Shown here piece after piece: positions 1-7,288 of a DNA stretch of 14,582 nt. Position 1 is the first letter of the stretch; each line of letters begins with the position of its first letter. A program made the position numbers and the translations under genes. The stretch is from contig DASTCC010000380.1 in the NCBI GenBank assembly GCA_035711465.1, positions 1 to 14,582 of the forward strand, read 5' to 3'. The notes under the pieces are model-generated. The model was not told the DNA's origin, searched no databases, and worked only from the letters and a program-made list of their open reading frames with translations. The DNA is from DASTCC01 sp035711465 (GTDB taxonomy: Bacteria > Acidobacteriota > Vicinamibacteria > Vicinamibacterales > SCN-69-37).

Positions 1-822
1 CAGTCGCACGATCTCTCGTCCGTTCGCACTATCACCTCGACCGGGTCGCCGCTGTCGCCCGAGAGCTTCGATTTCGTCTACCGATCGATCAAAGACGACG
101 TCCACCTGGCGTCGATCTCGGGAGGCACGGACATCGTCAGCTGTTTCGTCGGCGGCAATCCGACGCTGCCGGTGTGGCGAGGCGAGATCCAGGCGCTCGC
201 GCTCGGTATGGACGTGGACGTCTTCGACGAAAGCGGGCAGCCGCTCGCGCTCGAGCCCGGCGAGCTCGTCTGCACGACGCCGTTCCCGTCGATGCCCGTC
301 GGCTTCTGGAACGATCCCGACGGCAGGCTCTATCGCGCCGCCTACTTCGAACGCTTTCCCGGCGTGTGGTGCCACGGCGACTGGGTCCGCAAGACCGAGC
401 ACGGCGGCATGATCATCTACGGGCGTTCCGATGCGACGCTGAATCCGGGCGGCGTGCGCATCGGCACGGCCGAGATCTACCGGCAGGTCGAGCAGCTGCC
501 GGAGGTCGTCGAAAGCCTGGCGGTCGGGCAGGCGTGGCAGGGCGACGAGCGCATCGTGCTGTTCGTGCGGCTGGCGCCGCCGCTGACGCTCGACGATGCG
601 CTCCGCGATCGGATCGCGAAGCAGATTCGCGCCAACACCTCGCCGCGGCACGTGCCGGCGAAGATCCTGCAGGTCGCGGACATCCCACGCACCAAGAGCG
701 GGAAGATCGTCGAGTTGGCCGTGCGGCGCGTCATTCACGGCCGCGAGGTCACGAACCGCGAAGCGCTCGCCAATCCCGAGGCGCTCGATCTCTTCCGCGA
801 TCGACCCGAGCTGCGGGAATGA
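1..822 (+). CDS. Acetoacetyl-CoA synthetase (acetoacetate-CoA ligase), C-terminal part; 5' end outside window
   Basis: The frame is open from base 1 to the TGA at 820-822 and gives 273 residues of an ANL-superfamily acyl-CoA ligase. The full family length is about 650 residues, so more than half lies to the left. Family knowledge: the cytosolic enzyme activates acetoacetate with ATP to acetoacetyl-AMP and then to acetoacetyl-CoA, for ketone-body or polyhydroxybutyrate use. Visible here: TSTGSPLSPESFDFVY (fragment residues 13-27), the adenylate-binding SISGGTDI (38-45), the stretch CFVGGNPTLPVWRGEIQ typical of acetoacetyl-CoA synthetases rather than acetyl-CoA synthetases, the GDW aspartate (D127), the hinge motif YGRSDATLNPGGVRIG (140-155), and the C-terminal catalytic lysine in TKSGKIVE (K235). 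The last codons overlap the next gene by ATGA, which suggests translational coupling. No frameshift is visible. Identity is firm; substrate preference is inferred from these motifs. Confidence 0.93.
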   Translation, partial: QSHDLSSVRTITSTGSPLSPESFDFVYRSIKDDVHLASISGGTDIVSCFVGGNPTLPVWRGEIQALALGMDVDVFDESGQPLALEPGELVCTTPFPSMPVGFWNDPDGRLYRAAYFERFPGVWCHGDWVRKTEHGGMIIYGRSDATLNPGGVRIGTAEIYRQVEQLPEVVESLAVGQAWQGDERIVLFVRLAPPLTLDDALRDRIAKQIRANTSPRHVPAKILQVADIPRTKSGKIVELAVRRVIHGREVTNREALANPEALDLFRDRPELRE

Positions 823-1238
823 CCGCCGCGGCGCGATGGGTGGTGCCCGGGGCGGTGAGGCGCGCGATTGTCGCGCACGCGAAACGCGAGCGGCCGCGCG
901 AGTGCTGCGGGTTCCTCGTCGGCCGCGATCGCTGCGTCACCCACGCGGTGGCGATGCTCAACGCGGCCCGCGGCCGCGGCCGCTATCGCATCGACGATCG
1001 CGACCACATCGCCCTCCGGCGCGAGCTGCGCCGGTTCACGCCGCCCATGGAGATCGTCGGCGTCTATCACTCCCATCCCAGGGGCAAGGCGGAGCCGTCG
1101 CCGACTGACGTCGCCGAAGCGCATTACCCGGAATGGCTGTACCTCATCGTCGGACTCGAGGGCGCGACGACGGTGGCGGGCTTCCGCATCGCCGGCGGTC
1201 GAGTGGCCGGCGCGAGGCTTCTCGGCGCGCGCGGCTGA
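819..1238 (+). CDS. JAMM/MPN-domain (M67-type) metallopeptidase
   Basis: This 139-residue protein is essentially one JAMM domain, a zinc-dependent isopeptidase/peptidase fold. The full motif is present: E28 in ECCGFLVG, then H84-x-H86-x7-S94-x2-D97 in YHSHPRGKAEPSPTD, so an active zinc enzyme is expected. There is no signal peptide or membrane segment, so it should be cytosolic. Free-standing bacterial members such as Mec cleave small ubiquitin-like sulfur carriers (CysO, ThiS/MoaD types) or process their C-termini in cysteine and cofactor synthesis. No ThiS/MoaD-like gene is seen in this window, so the substrate is unknown. I chose the ATG at 819 because it overlaps the stop of the upstream ligase gene (ATGA) and places the conserved glutamate at residue 28, as usual for the family. 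Upstream codons in this frame are a shadow of the ligase gene. Confidence 0.9.
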   Translation: MTAAARWVVPGAVRRAIVAHAKRERPRECCGFLVGRDRCVTHAVAMLNAARGRGRYRIDDRDHIALRRELRRFTPPMEIVGVYHSHPRGKAEPSPTDVAEAHYPEWLYLIVGLEGATTVAGFRIAGGRVAGARLLGARG

Positions 1239-1341
1239 CGATCGAATTCGCCCGCGGAAACGGGCCGGCGCAGCGAGTGCGATATCATCAGGTTCCGATT
1301 GGCCGTCTCAGTCCCGAGCACGGCGAGGACCTCAATCCCGC
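1239..1341 (+). other. Intergenic leader of pepA
   Basis: This 103-bp gap separates the JAMM gene from pepA. TATCAT at 1283-1288 matches five of six bases of a -10 box, but I see no convincing -35 hexamer 16-18 bp upstream, so a promoter is only possible. GAGGA at 1325-1329 lies about 12 bases before the pepA ATG and is the likely, rather distant, ribosome binding site. No terminator-like hairpin with a T-run is seen after the JAMM gene, so read-through into pepA is also possible. Confidence 0.3.
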
Positions 1342-2871
1342 ATGCACGAACCGGATGTTCCCTCCGTCGACTACGACGTCAGCGCCTCGGCGCCTTCGGA
1401 TGTCTCGGCTGACCTTCTTTGCGTACCGGTGTTCGACAAGGACGACGCGCTCGATGACGTGCCCGGGGCAGACGCCGCGACCGGCGGCGAGCTCGGGCGC
1501 GCGCGCGCCGGACACGAGTTCAAGGCTCGCGCTTACGACGTCTTCGTGACGCCGACGATTCCCGGTCAGTGGAAGGCGCGGCGCATCGCATTCGTCGGCG
1601 TCGGCGAGCGCGATGGCGCGACCGCCGAGCGGCTCCGCCGCGTCGCCTCGACCTGCGCCTACGTCGCGCGTGCGCGCGGCGCGGCGCACGTCGCCTTTCT
1701 GTTGCGCGGCGGGGTGCCGTCCGATCGCTTCGCGCAGGCCGTCGCCGACGGACTGCTGATGGCGAGCTACGATGAAGCGGCGTATCGACAGCAGTCCGAC
1801 GCGCGGCCGAAGCGGCTCGAGCGGATCTCCATCGTCGCGGCGGACGCCGCGAGCGTGGACGCGGTGACGGCAGCGGCGCGGCGGGGCCGCGTCATCGGCG
1901 AATCGGTGAATCTGGCGCGGGCGCTGGTGAACGAGCCCGGCAACGTCCTGCCGCCGCGCGAGCTCGCGTCGCGAATCGCGCGCATCGGCGCGATGGCCGG
2001 CCTGAGCGTCGACGTCTACGACGAGAACGCGATCCGCGAGCGCGGCATGCGTCTGCTGCAGGCGGTCGCGCAGGGCAGTGCCGAGCCGCCGCGCGTCATC
2101 GTGCTGCGCCACAACCCGCCGAACGCGCCGGCGTCGCCGGTGATCGGATTGGTCGGCAAGGGCGTCACCTTCGACTCCGGCGGCATCTCGATCAAGCCGG
2201 CCGAAGGCATGGAGCGGATGCGCGGCGACATGGCCGGCGGCGCCGCGGTCGCGGCGGCGATGCGCGCGATCGCGCGGCTCGGATCGCCCTACCGGGTCAT
2301 CGGCGTGATCCCGGCGACAGAGAACATGCCAGGCAGCAGGGCGACGCGCCCCGGCGACGTCGTCAAGGGCATGAACGGCAAGACCGTCGAGATCAACAAC
2401 ACCGACGCCGAAGGGCGGCTGATTCTCGCCGACGCCCTCGTCTTCGCCCGATCGCTCGGCGCCACCCACCTCATCGACGTCGCCACGCTCACCGGCGCCG
2501 TCGTCGTCGCGCTCGGCAAACACGTCGCGGCATTGTTCGGACACCCCGACGCGTGGGTGAACACCGTTCGCGACGCCGCCGAACGCGCCGGCGATCGGTT
2601 GTGGCCGATGCCGATCTACGAGGAAGCGCGCGAGCAGATCCGCAGCGAGATCGCCGACATCCTGAACTCCGCCGGACGGCCGGGCGGCGCGATCACCGCG
2701 GCCGCGTTCCTGCGCGAGTTCGCGGGCGACGGCGCATGGGCGCATCTCGACATCGCCGGCACCTCGTGGGCCGAGACCAAGTCGGCCCACCAGCCCAAGG
2801 GCGCATCCGGCACCGCCGTGCGCGTGCTTACCGAGATTGGGATGACGGGGGGACGGACGGATCCGCGATGA
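1342..2871 (+). CDS. pepA: Leucyl aminopeptidase (M17 family, PepA)
   Basis: This 509-residue cytosolic M17 aminopeptidase removes N-terminal residues from peptides using two metal ions and acts as a hexamer. The C-terminal catalytic domain (about 190-500) has every expected residue: K273 and D278 in VGKGVTFDSGG, catalytic K285, D296 in MRGDMAGG, then D355, E357 and catalytic R359 in the family signature NTDAEGRL (353-360). The N-terminal domain (about 1-170) is the less conserved macro-like regulatory domain. The length is normal (E. coli PepA has 503). The frame is open far upstream of 1342, but that part is low-complexity shadow of the JAMM gene. The ATG at 1342 is the first one after that gene and has GAGGA upstream. 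E. coli PepA also binds DNA; nothing here shows whether this one does. The 3' end overlaps the opposing small membrane-protein gene by 44 bp. Confidence 0.95.
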   Translation: MHEPDVPSVDYDVSASAPSDVSADLLCVPVFDKDDALDDVPGADAATGGELGRARAGHEFKARAYDVFVTPTIPGQWKARRIAFVGVGERDGATAERLRRVASTCAYVARARGAAHVAFLLRGGVPSDRFAQAVADGLLMASYDEAAYRQQSDARPKRLERISIVAADAASVDAVTAAARRGRVIGESVNLARALVNEPGNVLPPRELASRIARIGAMAGLSVDVYDENAIRERGMRLLQAVAQGSAEPPRVIVLRHNPPNAPASPVIGLVGKGVTFDSGGISIKPAEGMERMRGDMAGGAAVAAAMRAIARLGSPYRVIGVIPATENMPGSRATRPGDVVKGMNGKTVEINNTDAEGRLILADALVFARSLGATHLIDVATLTGAVVVALGKHVAALFGHPDAWVNTVRDAAERAGDRLWPMPIYEEAREQIRSEIADILNSAGRPGGAITAAAFLREFAGDGAWAHLDIAGTSWAETKSAHQPKGASGTAVRVLTEIGMTGGRTDPR

Positions 2872-3130
2872 GCGGACTCACCGGCGGCAGGTGATCGTCG
2901 GCCGGCGGGCGCAGACGATGCCAGCCGACCCGGATGACGGCCATTACCGCGCCGAGCAGGAGCGCGATCACCAGCAGCACGCCGGTCACGCCAAGCGATC
3001 CGATGATGACGTCGCCGACGGTCGTCTCGGGCGCCTCTTGGCGGACGACCTTGACGACGAACGGTTCTGCCGGCAGGACCGGCTGCTGCGGCTGTGCCGG
3101 CGGGGGCTGGGATGTCGGTGGCTGTTGCAC
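2828..3130 (-). CDS. Small single-span membrane protein, unknown function
   Basis: The predicted protein has 100 residues. Residues 1-22 are Pro/Gln-rich, followed by a short conserved-looking stretch (EPFVVKVVRQEAPETTVGDV, about 22-41), one hydrophobic membrane segment (about 43-66, IIGSLGVTGVLLVIALLLGA and on), basic residues just after it (RVGWHRLR), and a Pro/Asp-rich tail. Basic residues after the span suggest that the C-terminus is cytoplasmic. The start is GTG at 3130 with no clear ribosome binding site. It lies 47 bp after the amidase stop and in the same direction, so it is probably last in the rnj-ftsK-amidase run. Its last 44 bp overlap the 3' end of pepA on the other strand. A competing frame on the same strand (up to 3149) encodes only Arg/Ala-rich shadow. 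I do not recognise a named family. The membrane segment and operon position support it being real. Confidence 0.6.
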   Translation of the reverse strand: MQQPPTSQPPPAQPQQPVLPAEPFVVKVVRQEAPETTVGDVIIGSLGVTGVLLVIALLLGAVMAVIRVGWHRLRPPADDHLPPVSPLIADPSVPPSSQSR

Positions 3131-3177
3131 AGGCGGCTCGGCCTGTCATCGAGTCTACCAGCCGCGCGCAATCGCGT

Positions 3178-4935
3178 CTAACGCGCCTCGTCCCGGACCG
3201 CGACCGTCGTGATCTTCTTCAGCGAGGCCTGGTACTTCAGGACCGCGTCGGCCAGCGCCTGCGCGATTCGCTCCCGATACGACGACTGCTTCAGGAGCGT
3301 CGCCTCGGCCCGGTTGGTGATGAAGCTGATCTCGGCGAGCACGCTCGGCATCTGGGCGCCGATCAGCACGACGAAGGGCGCCTGCTTGACGCCGAGATCG
3401 CGCACCGCGGTGCTCTTGGCGCGGAGGCTCCGCACCAGCGCCGTCTGCACCATCGTCGCCAGCTCGCGCGATTCCTGGAGCTTGTTGTTGAGCGTGATCG
3501 CCTTGATCAGATCGGGCAGCGTGCCCATGGCCTTGGTGCTGGTCGCGTTCTCGCGCGCGGCCACGGCCTCGGCCTGCGGGTTGCTCGCGAAGTTCAGGAT
3601 GTAGGTCTCGACGCCGCGCGTGGCCAGGGTCCGGCTCGCGTTGGCGTGAATGGAGAGAAACAGGTCGGCGCCCTCGCGATTGGCGATCGCCGTCCGCTCC
3701 TCGAGCGGAATGAAGCGGTCGTCGGATCGCGTCAGCACGACTTCGACGCCCGGGTGTTCCTCGAGCAGCTTCTGCACCCGCAGCGCGACGTCGAGGACGA
3801 GCTCCGATTCGTTGATGCCGTTGGCGCGCGCGCCCGGATCGTGGCCGCCGTGGCCGGCGTCGATGACGATGCGCGAGACGCCGAGGCCGAGTTGACGAGA
3901 CAGCGAGTACGCGCCCCTGGAGGTGGCCGACGGCGGCGCCGGCGCGGGTGGCGGAGGCGAGGCGGCGGGCTTGTCCGCGGGCGTCTCGGCCGCGCGCGCT
4001 GCCGGTCCGTCGGCCGGCTTCTCCGGCGGCGGCGGGACCGTGGCGCTCGCGTTGGCAGGCACCGCCTGCGGGACAGGCGTCGTCGCCTGTGGCGCCGCTG
4101 GGCCGGGCGCCACAGGAACCGGACGCTCTGGCAGCGTGTCGGATTCGATGTCGATGACGAGACGGAACGGATCGTAGAGCGGGAACGTGCTGTAGCGCGG
4201 CGCGCCTTTCAGCTCGAGGACGACGCGCGTCGCGCCGTTGGCCTGACGTCCGAGCCGGACGCCGCTGACCAGCGCGCCGGCGACATGGCCGGGCTGGCTC
4301 TTGACCGCGTCGCTCGGCGCGGCGTTGGCGAAATCGAAGAACACGCGATCGGGTCCGTCGATCCGATCGCCCGTGAACGCGACTTCCTTGCTGAGCTCGA
4401 TCGTCAGTCGATCGCCGCGCGGCAGCGACGTGTGCGTGATCGTCCGGATCGTCGCGCCCCGGCCAGGCGTTTGCGTCTCGGCAGTCGATGTCGACGCTGC
4501 GGGCGCGGATGGGGCAGGCGCAGGCGCCGCGTCCGCGAGCGCGTCCAGCTTCGCCGGCACGTCCTTGGCGAGCGCGCTCGTCGGATACTCCTTGCGCAGC
4601 CAGTTCAGGTATCGTTCGGCCGCTTTGCGATCGTCGGCGTCGCCCGATCGCTCGAAGGCGAGCGTCAGCAGACCGGCGGCCTGCCAGAGCGCGTTGTCGC
4701 AATATCCGCTGGTGGGATACCGGGCGACGATCGCCTCGTACGATTTGGCTGCCGAGCGCAGCGCTGCGAGCGCCGGCGGCGCCGCCTTGCGGGCGCTGGC
4801 CTCGCGATCCTGCGCGCGCTCGTAGAGCGTCGCCGCGGTCTGTGCCGAGACGGTGGCGGGGAAGCCGGCGACGGCGATGAACGCCGCGCTGGTCAGGCCG
4901 AGGAGGAGACGTCGGGAACGGGAGATGGTCGCCAT
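3178..4935 (-). CDS. N-acetylmuramoyl-L-alanine amidase, exported, TPR-like + AMIN + Amidase_3
   Basis: This 585-residue periplasmic enzyme cleaves the amide bond between N-acetylmuramic acid and the peptide stem, splitting septal peptidoglycan. Residues 1-31 form a signal peptide (basic RSRR, hydrophobic core, cleavage probably after VSA). Residues 33-135 are helical and repeat-like (YEAIVARYPTSGYCDNALWQ, then RYLNWLRKEYP), resembling TPR/YbgF-type binding regions. An AMIN domain follows (about 160-265), which in AmiC-type enzymes directs septal binding. A Pro/Ala linker (about 270-340) leads to the Amidase_3 domain (about 354-572). That domain has zinc ligands H362 (IDAGHGGHDPGA), E376 (NESEL) and H430 (SIHANAS), and catalytic E535 in LAEISFITN. 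All key residues are intact. The ATG at 4935 lies 2 bp after the ftsK stop, so the two are surely co-transcribed. The segment between H430 and E535 could contain the inhibitory helix seen in EnvC/NlpD-activated amidases; I cannot confirm this. Confidence 0.93.
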   Translation of the reverse strand: MATISRSRRLLLGLTSAAFIAVAGFPATVSAQTAATLYERAQDREASARKAAPPALAALRSAAKSYEAIVARYPTSGYCDNALWQAAGLLTLAFERSGDADDRKAAERYLNWLRKEYPTSALAKDVPAKLDALADAAPAPAPSAPAASTSTAETQTPGRGATIRTITHTSLPRGDRLTIELSKEVAFTGDRIDGPDRVFFDFANAAPSDAVKSQPGHVAGALVSGVRLGRQANGATRVVLELKGAPRYSTFPLYDPFRLVIDIESDTLPERPVPVAPGPAAPQATTPVPQAVPANASATVPPPPEKPADGPAARAAETPADKPAASPPPPAPAPPSATSRGAYSLSRQLGLGVSRIVIDAGHGGHDPGARANGINESELVLDVALRVQKLLEEHPGVEVVLTRSDDRFIPLEERTAIANREGADLFLSIHANASRTLATRGVETYILNFASNPQAEAVAARENATSTKAMGTLPDLIKAITLNNKLQESRELATMVQTALVRSLRAKSTAVRDLGVKQAPFVVLIGAQMPSVLAEISFITNRAEATLLKQSSYRERIAQALADAVLKYQASLKKITTVAVRDEAR

Positions 4936-4937
4936 GG

Positions 4938-7274
4938 TTATCTCAGCTGCGCATCTACTTCTTCGAAGTAGTGCTGATCGACGAGCACTTCGCGCTTGCC
5001 GCCGGCGGCCGGGGAGACCACGCCGTCCATTTCCATCATGTCGATGAGCCGCGCCGCGCGGCTGAAGCCGATGCGCAGGCGCCGCTGCAGGTACGAAATC
5101 GACGCCTGGCCGCTCGAGACGACGATGCGCGCCGCTTCGTCGTAGAGATCGTCCTTCTCGAACTCGAGCTTCTTGTCGGCGGCCTTTTCCTCGGCGGTGA
5201 TCGACGTGTCGTAGGTCGGCTTGCCCTGCTTGCGGAGGAAGCTGCAGAGCCGCGCCGTCTCCTGCTCGGAGATGTAGGGGCCGTGAATGCGCACGAATCG
5301 CGACGACGCCGGCGGCAGGTAGAGCATGTCGCCCTTGCCGAGCAGCTGTTCGGCGCCGTTGCCGTCGAGGATGGTGCGCGAGTCGATCTTCGAGGCGACG
5401 CGGAAGGCGATGCGCGACGGCAGGTTCGCCTTGATCACGCCGGTGATGACGTCGACCGACGGCCGCTGGGTCGCCAGGATCAGGTGGATGCCGACGGCGC
5501 GCGCCATCTGCGCCAGCCGCGCGATCGACTCTTCGACCTCTTTACCCGCGACCATCATCAGGTCCGCGAGCTCGTCGATGATGACGATGATGAACGGCAG
5601 GGTCCGCAGGTCTTCGCCCTTCGGCCCCTTGGCGTCCTTGTCCTCGGCGAGCTGGTTCTTGACGTTGCGGTTGAACTGCTCGATGTTGCGGACGCCGTAG
5701 GCGGCGAGCAGCTTGTAGCGCTCTTCCATCTCGCGCACGGCCCAGCGCAGCGCGTTGGCGGCCTGCTTCGGATCGACGACGACCGGCGTCAGCAGGTGCG
5801 GGATGTCCTCGTACATCCCGAGCTCGAGCCGCTTCGGGTCGATCATGATGAAGCGCACGTCGTCGGGCGTGGCGCGGAAGAGCACGCTGCTGATCATCGC
5901 GTTGACGCTGACCGACTTGCCGGCGCCGGTCGATCCGGCGATGAGCAGATGCGGCATCGTCGTCAGGTCGCTGACGAACGGCTCGCCGTGGATGGTCTTG
6001 CCGAGCGCGAGCGTGAGCCGCGACGCCGAGCGCGTGTAGGCATCGGCTTCGAGCAGCTCGCGCAGGCCGATCGACTCGCGGTTCGGATTGGGAATCTGGA
6101 TGCCGACCGTGGACTTGCCGGGGATGCGATCGATCAGCACCGACTCGGCCTGCATCGCCAGACAGAGATCGTCGGCGAGACCGGTGATGCGGCTGTATTT
6201 CACGCCGGCGTCGGGCTTGAACTCGTAGGTCGTGACCACCGGGCCCGGATGGATCTGGACGACGGCGCCTTCGACCGAGAACTCGCGGCACTTCTCCTCG
6301 AGCAGCCGCGCCGCGTCCATTAGCTCGCGCTCGTCGATCTTGCGCTGGTCCTTGGGCGCGTCGAGCAGCGTCACCGGCGGCAGCACGTAGCCGCCCTGCC
6401 GGCGTTCGATCGGCGTACGGATCGGCTCGGCGTCGTCGAGCGGCAGCGACGGCGTGACCGGCGGCGCGGCGCGCTTGATCGCCGGCGCCTTCGGGCGCGG
6501 CGGCGGCGGAGGCGGCGCCACGGCGTCGTCGTCTTCGTCGTCGGCCTCGACCGTTCGAGCGCGCGCCGCACGGAGCTTCTCGGCGGCATCCGCCACCTTG
6601 GTCGCAATCTCCGGCGCCTTGTCCTTGCCGGCCTTCTTCACGTGCTTCTCGATGATCTGCTTGCGCTCGGCGTTGCGCTGCCGCTCCTCGCGCCACTCGC
6701 GCCAGCGCGCGACGAGGCCGCGCTGCGCGCGCACGCGCGCCGCCACCGAAGTGAAGGCGCGGCCGAACGAGAACTGCGTCGACAGCACGACTGACAGGGC
6801 CAGCAGCGTCAGCAGCAGAATCGCGGCGCCGGTCCGGTTGAGGAAGGCGGCGAGCCCGTCGGCCAGAATCTCGCCGAAGGCGCCGCCGGGCCGGTACGCG
6901 CCCGTATCCGGGCTCATCGCCGAGAAGGCGAGCGCGAGCAGTCCCGACGAGCACGTCATCAGCAGCACCGCGCCGACCGCCTTGGTATAGCGCGCGTCGA
7001 TCTCGCGCACCCAGAAGTAGTGCCAGCCGAGGAAGCCGAGGACGATCGGAATCAGATAGGCGGACAAGCCGACCAGCTGGAAGGCGAGCGCCGCCATGAA
7101 CGCGCCGAGCGGGCCGGCGAAGTTCGCGGTGCTGCCGCGCGGCACGTTGTTGAAGAACCACACCGGATCGCCCTGCCTGAAGCTGGCGAGCGCGATCAGC
7201 CAGAGCAGCGCCAGGGCGAACAGCGCCACACCGGTGAACTCCGTCATGCGGCGCGACAACGCGTTTTCGGCCAC
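4938..7274 (-). CDS. ftsK: DNA translocase FtsK/SpoIIIE
   Basis: This 778-residue septal ATPase pumps chromosomal DNA and helps resolve dimers at division. Four membrane segments occupy about 14-31, 55-84, 97-117 and 148-165 (FtsK 4TM domain). A charged helical and Pro-rich linker follows (about 180-275), with an acidic run at 244-250 and a run of six prolines at 254-259. The alpha/beta motor (about 310-690) carries Walker A GSTGAGKS (447-454) and Walker B IVIIDELADLMM (563-574). The C-terminal winged-helix gamma domain (about 707-770, SGQASISYLQRRLRIGFSRA) normally reads orienting DNA motifs and contacts XerD. The linker is short compared with E. coli FtsK (1329 residues) and similar to SpoIIIE. 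The start is GTG at 7274, supported by a strong purine-rich ribosome binding site just upstream. The gene lies 12 bp after rnj and 2 bp before the amidase gene. Confidence 0.96.
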   Translation of the reverse strand: MAENALSRRMTEFTGVALFALALLWLIALASFRQGDPVWFFNNVPRGSTANFAGPLGAFMAALAFQLVGLSAYLIPIVLGFLGWHYFWVREIDARYTKAVGAVLLMTCSSGLLALAFSAMSPDTGAYRPGGAFGEILADGLAAFLNRTGAAILLLTLLALSVVLSTQFSFGRAFTSVAARVRAQRGLVARWREWREERQRNAERKQIIEKHVKKAGKDKAPEIATKVADAAEKLRAARARTVEADDEDDDAVAPPPPPPRPKAPAIKRAAPPVTPSLPLDDAEPIRTPIERRQGGYVLPPVTLLDAPKDQRKIDERELMDAARLLEEKCREFSVEGAVVQIHPGPVVTTYEFKPDAGVKYSRITGLADDLCLAMQAESVLIDRIPGKSTVGIQIPNPNRESIGLRELLEADAYTRSASRLTLALGKTIHGEPFVSDLTTMPHLLIAGSTGAGKSVSVNAMISSVLFRATPDDVRFIMIDPKRLELGMYEDIPHLLTPVVVDPKQAANALRWAVREMEERYKLLAAYGVRNIEQFNRNVKNQLAEDKDAKGPKGEDLRTLPFIIVIIDELADLMMVAGKEVEESIARLAQMARAVGIHLILATQRPSVDVITGVIKANLPSRIAFRVASKIDSRTILDGNGAEQLLGKGDMLYLPPASSRFVRIHGPYISEQETARLCSFLRKQGKPTYDTSITAEEKAADKKLEFEKDDLYDEAARIVVSSGQASISYLQRRLRIGFSRAARLIDMMEMDGVVSPAAGGKREVLVDQHYFEEVDAQLR

Positions 7275-7277
7275 GAA

Positions 7278-7288
7278 CCCTCTCCCTC
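7278..7288 (-). promoter_or_regulatory. Ribosome binding site of ftsK
   Basis: On the minus strand the run GAGGGAGAGGG ends 3 bases before the GTG at 7274, and its GGGAG core is about 7 bases away. This is the best Shine-Dalgarno sequence in the window and decides the GTG start. It overlaps the last two bases of the rnj stop codon, which suggests that ribosomes finishing rnj can reinitiate on ftsK. Confidence 0.75.

Noticed and set aside
2559..2569. GAAC-ACC-GTTC, similar to a Gram-positive-type LexA box
   Set aside because: The spacer is three bases rather than four, and the site is deep inside the pepA coding sequence.
1288..2790. A 500-codon minus-strand open frame opposite pepA
   Set aside because: This is shadow of the M17 gene with no recognisable domains. 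The plus-strand frame has all metal ligands and catalytic residues.
2616..3149. A 177-codon minus-strand frame competing with the small membrane protein
   Set aside because: It is Arg/Ala/Pro-rich throughout, overlaps pepA by more than 250 bp, and has no membrane segment or motif. The frame ending at 2828 has a clean transmembrane span.
3094..4971. A 625-codon plus-strand open frame opposite the amidase gene
   Set aside because: Its translation is Arg-rich low complexity with no recognisable domain. It is antisense to a gene with a full set of catalytic residues, and long antisense frames are expected in GC-rich DNA.
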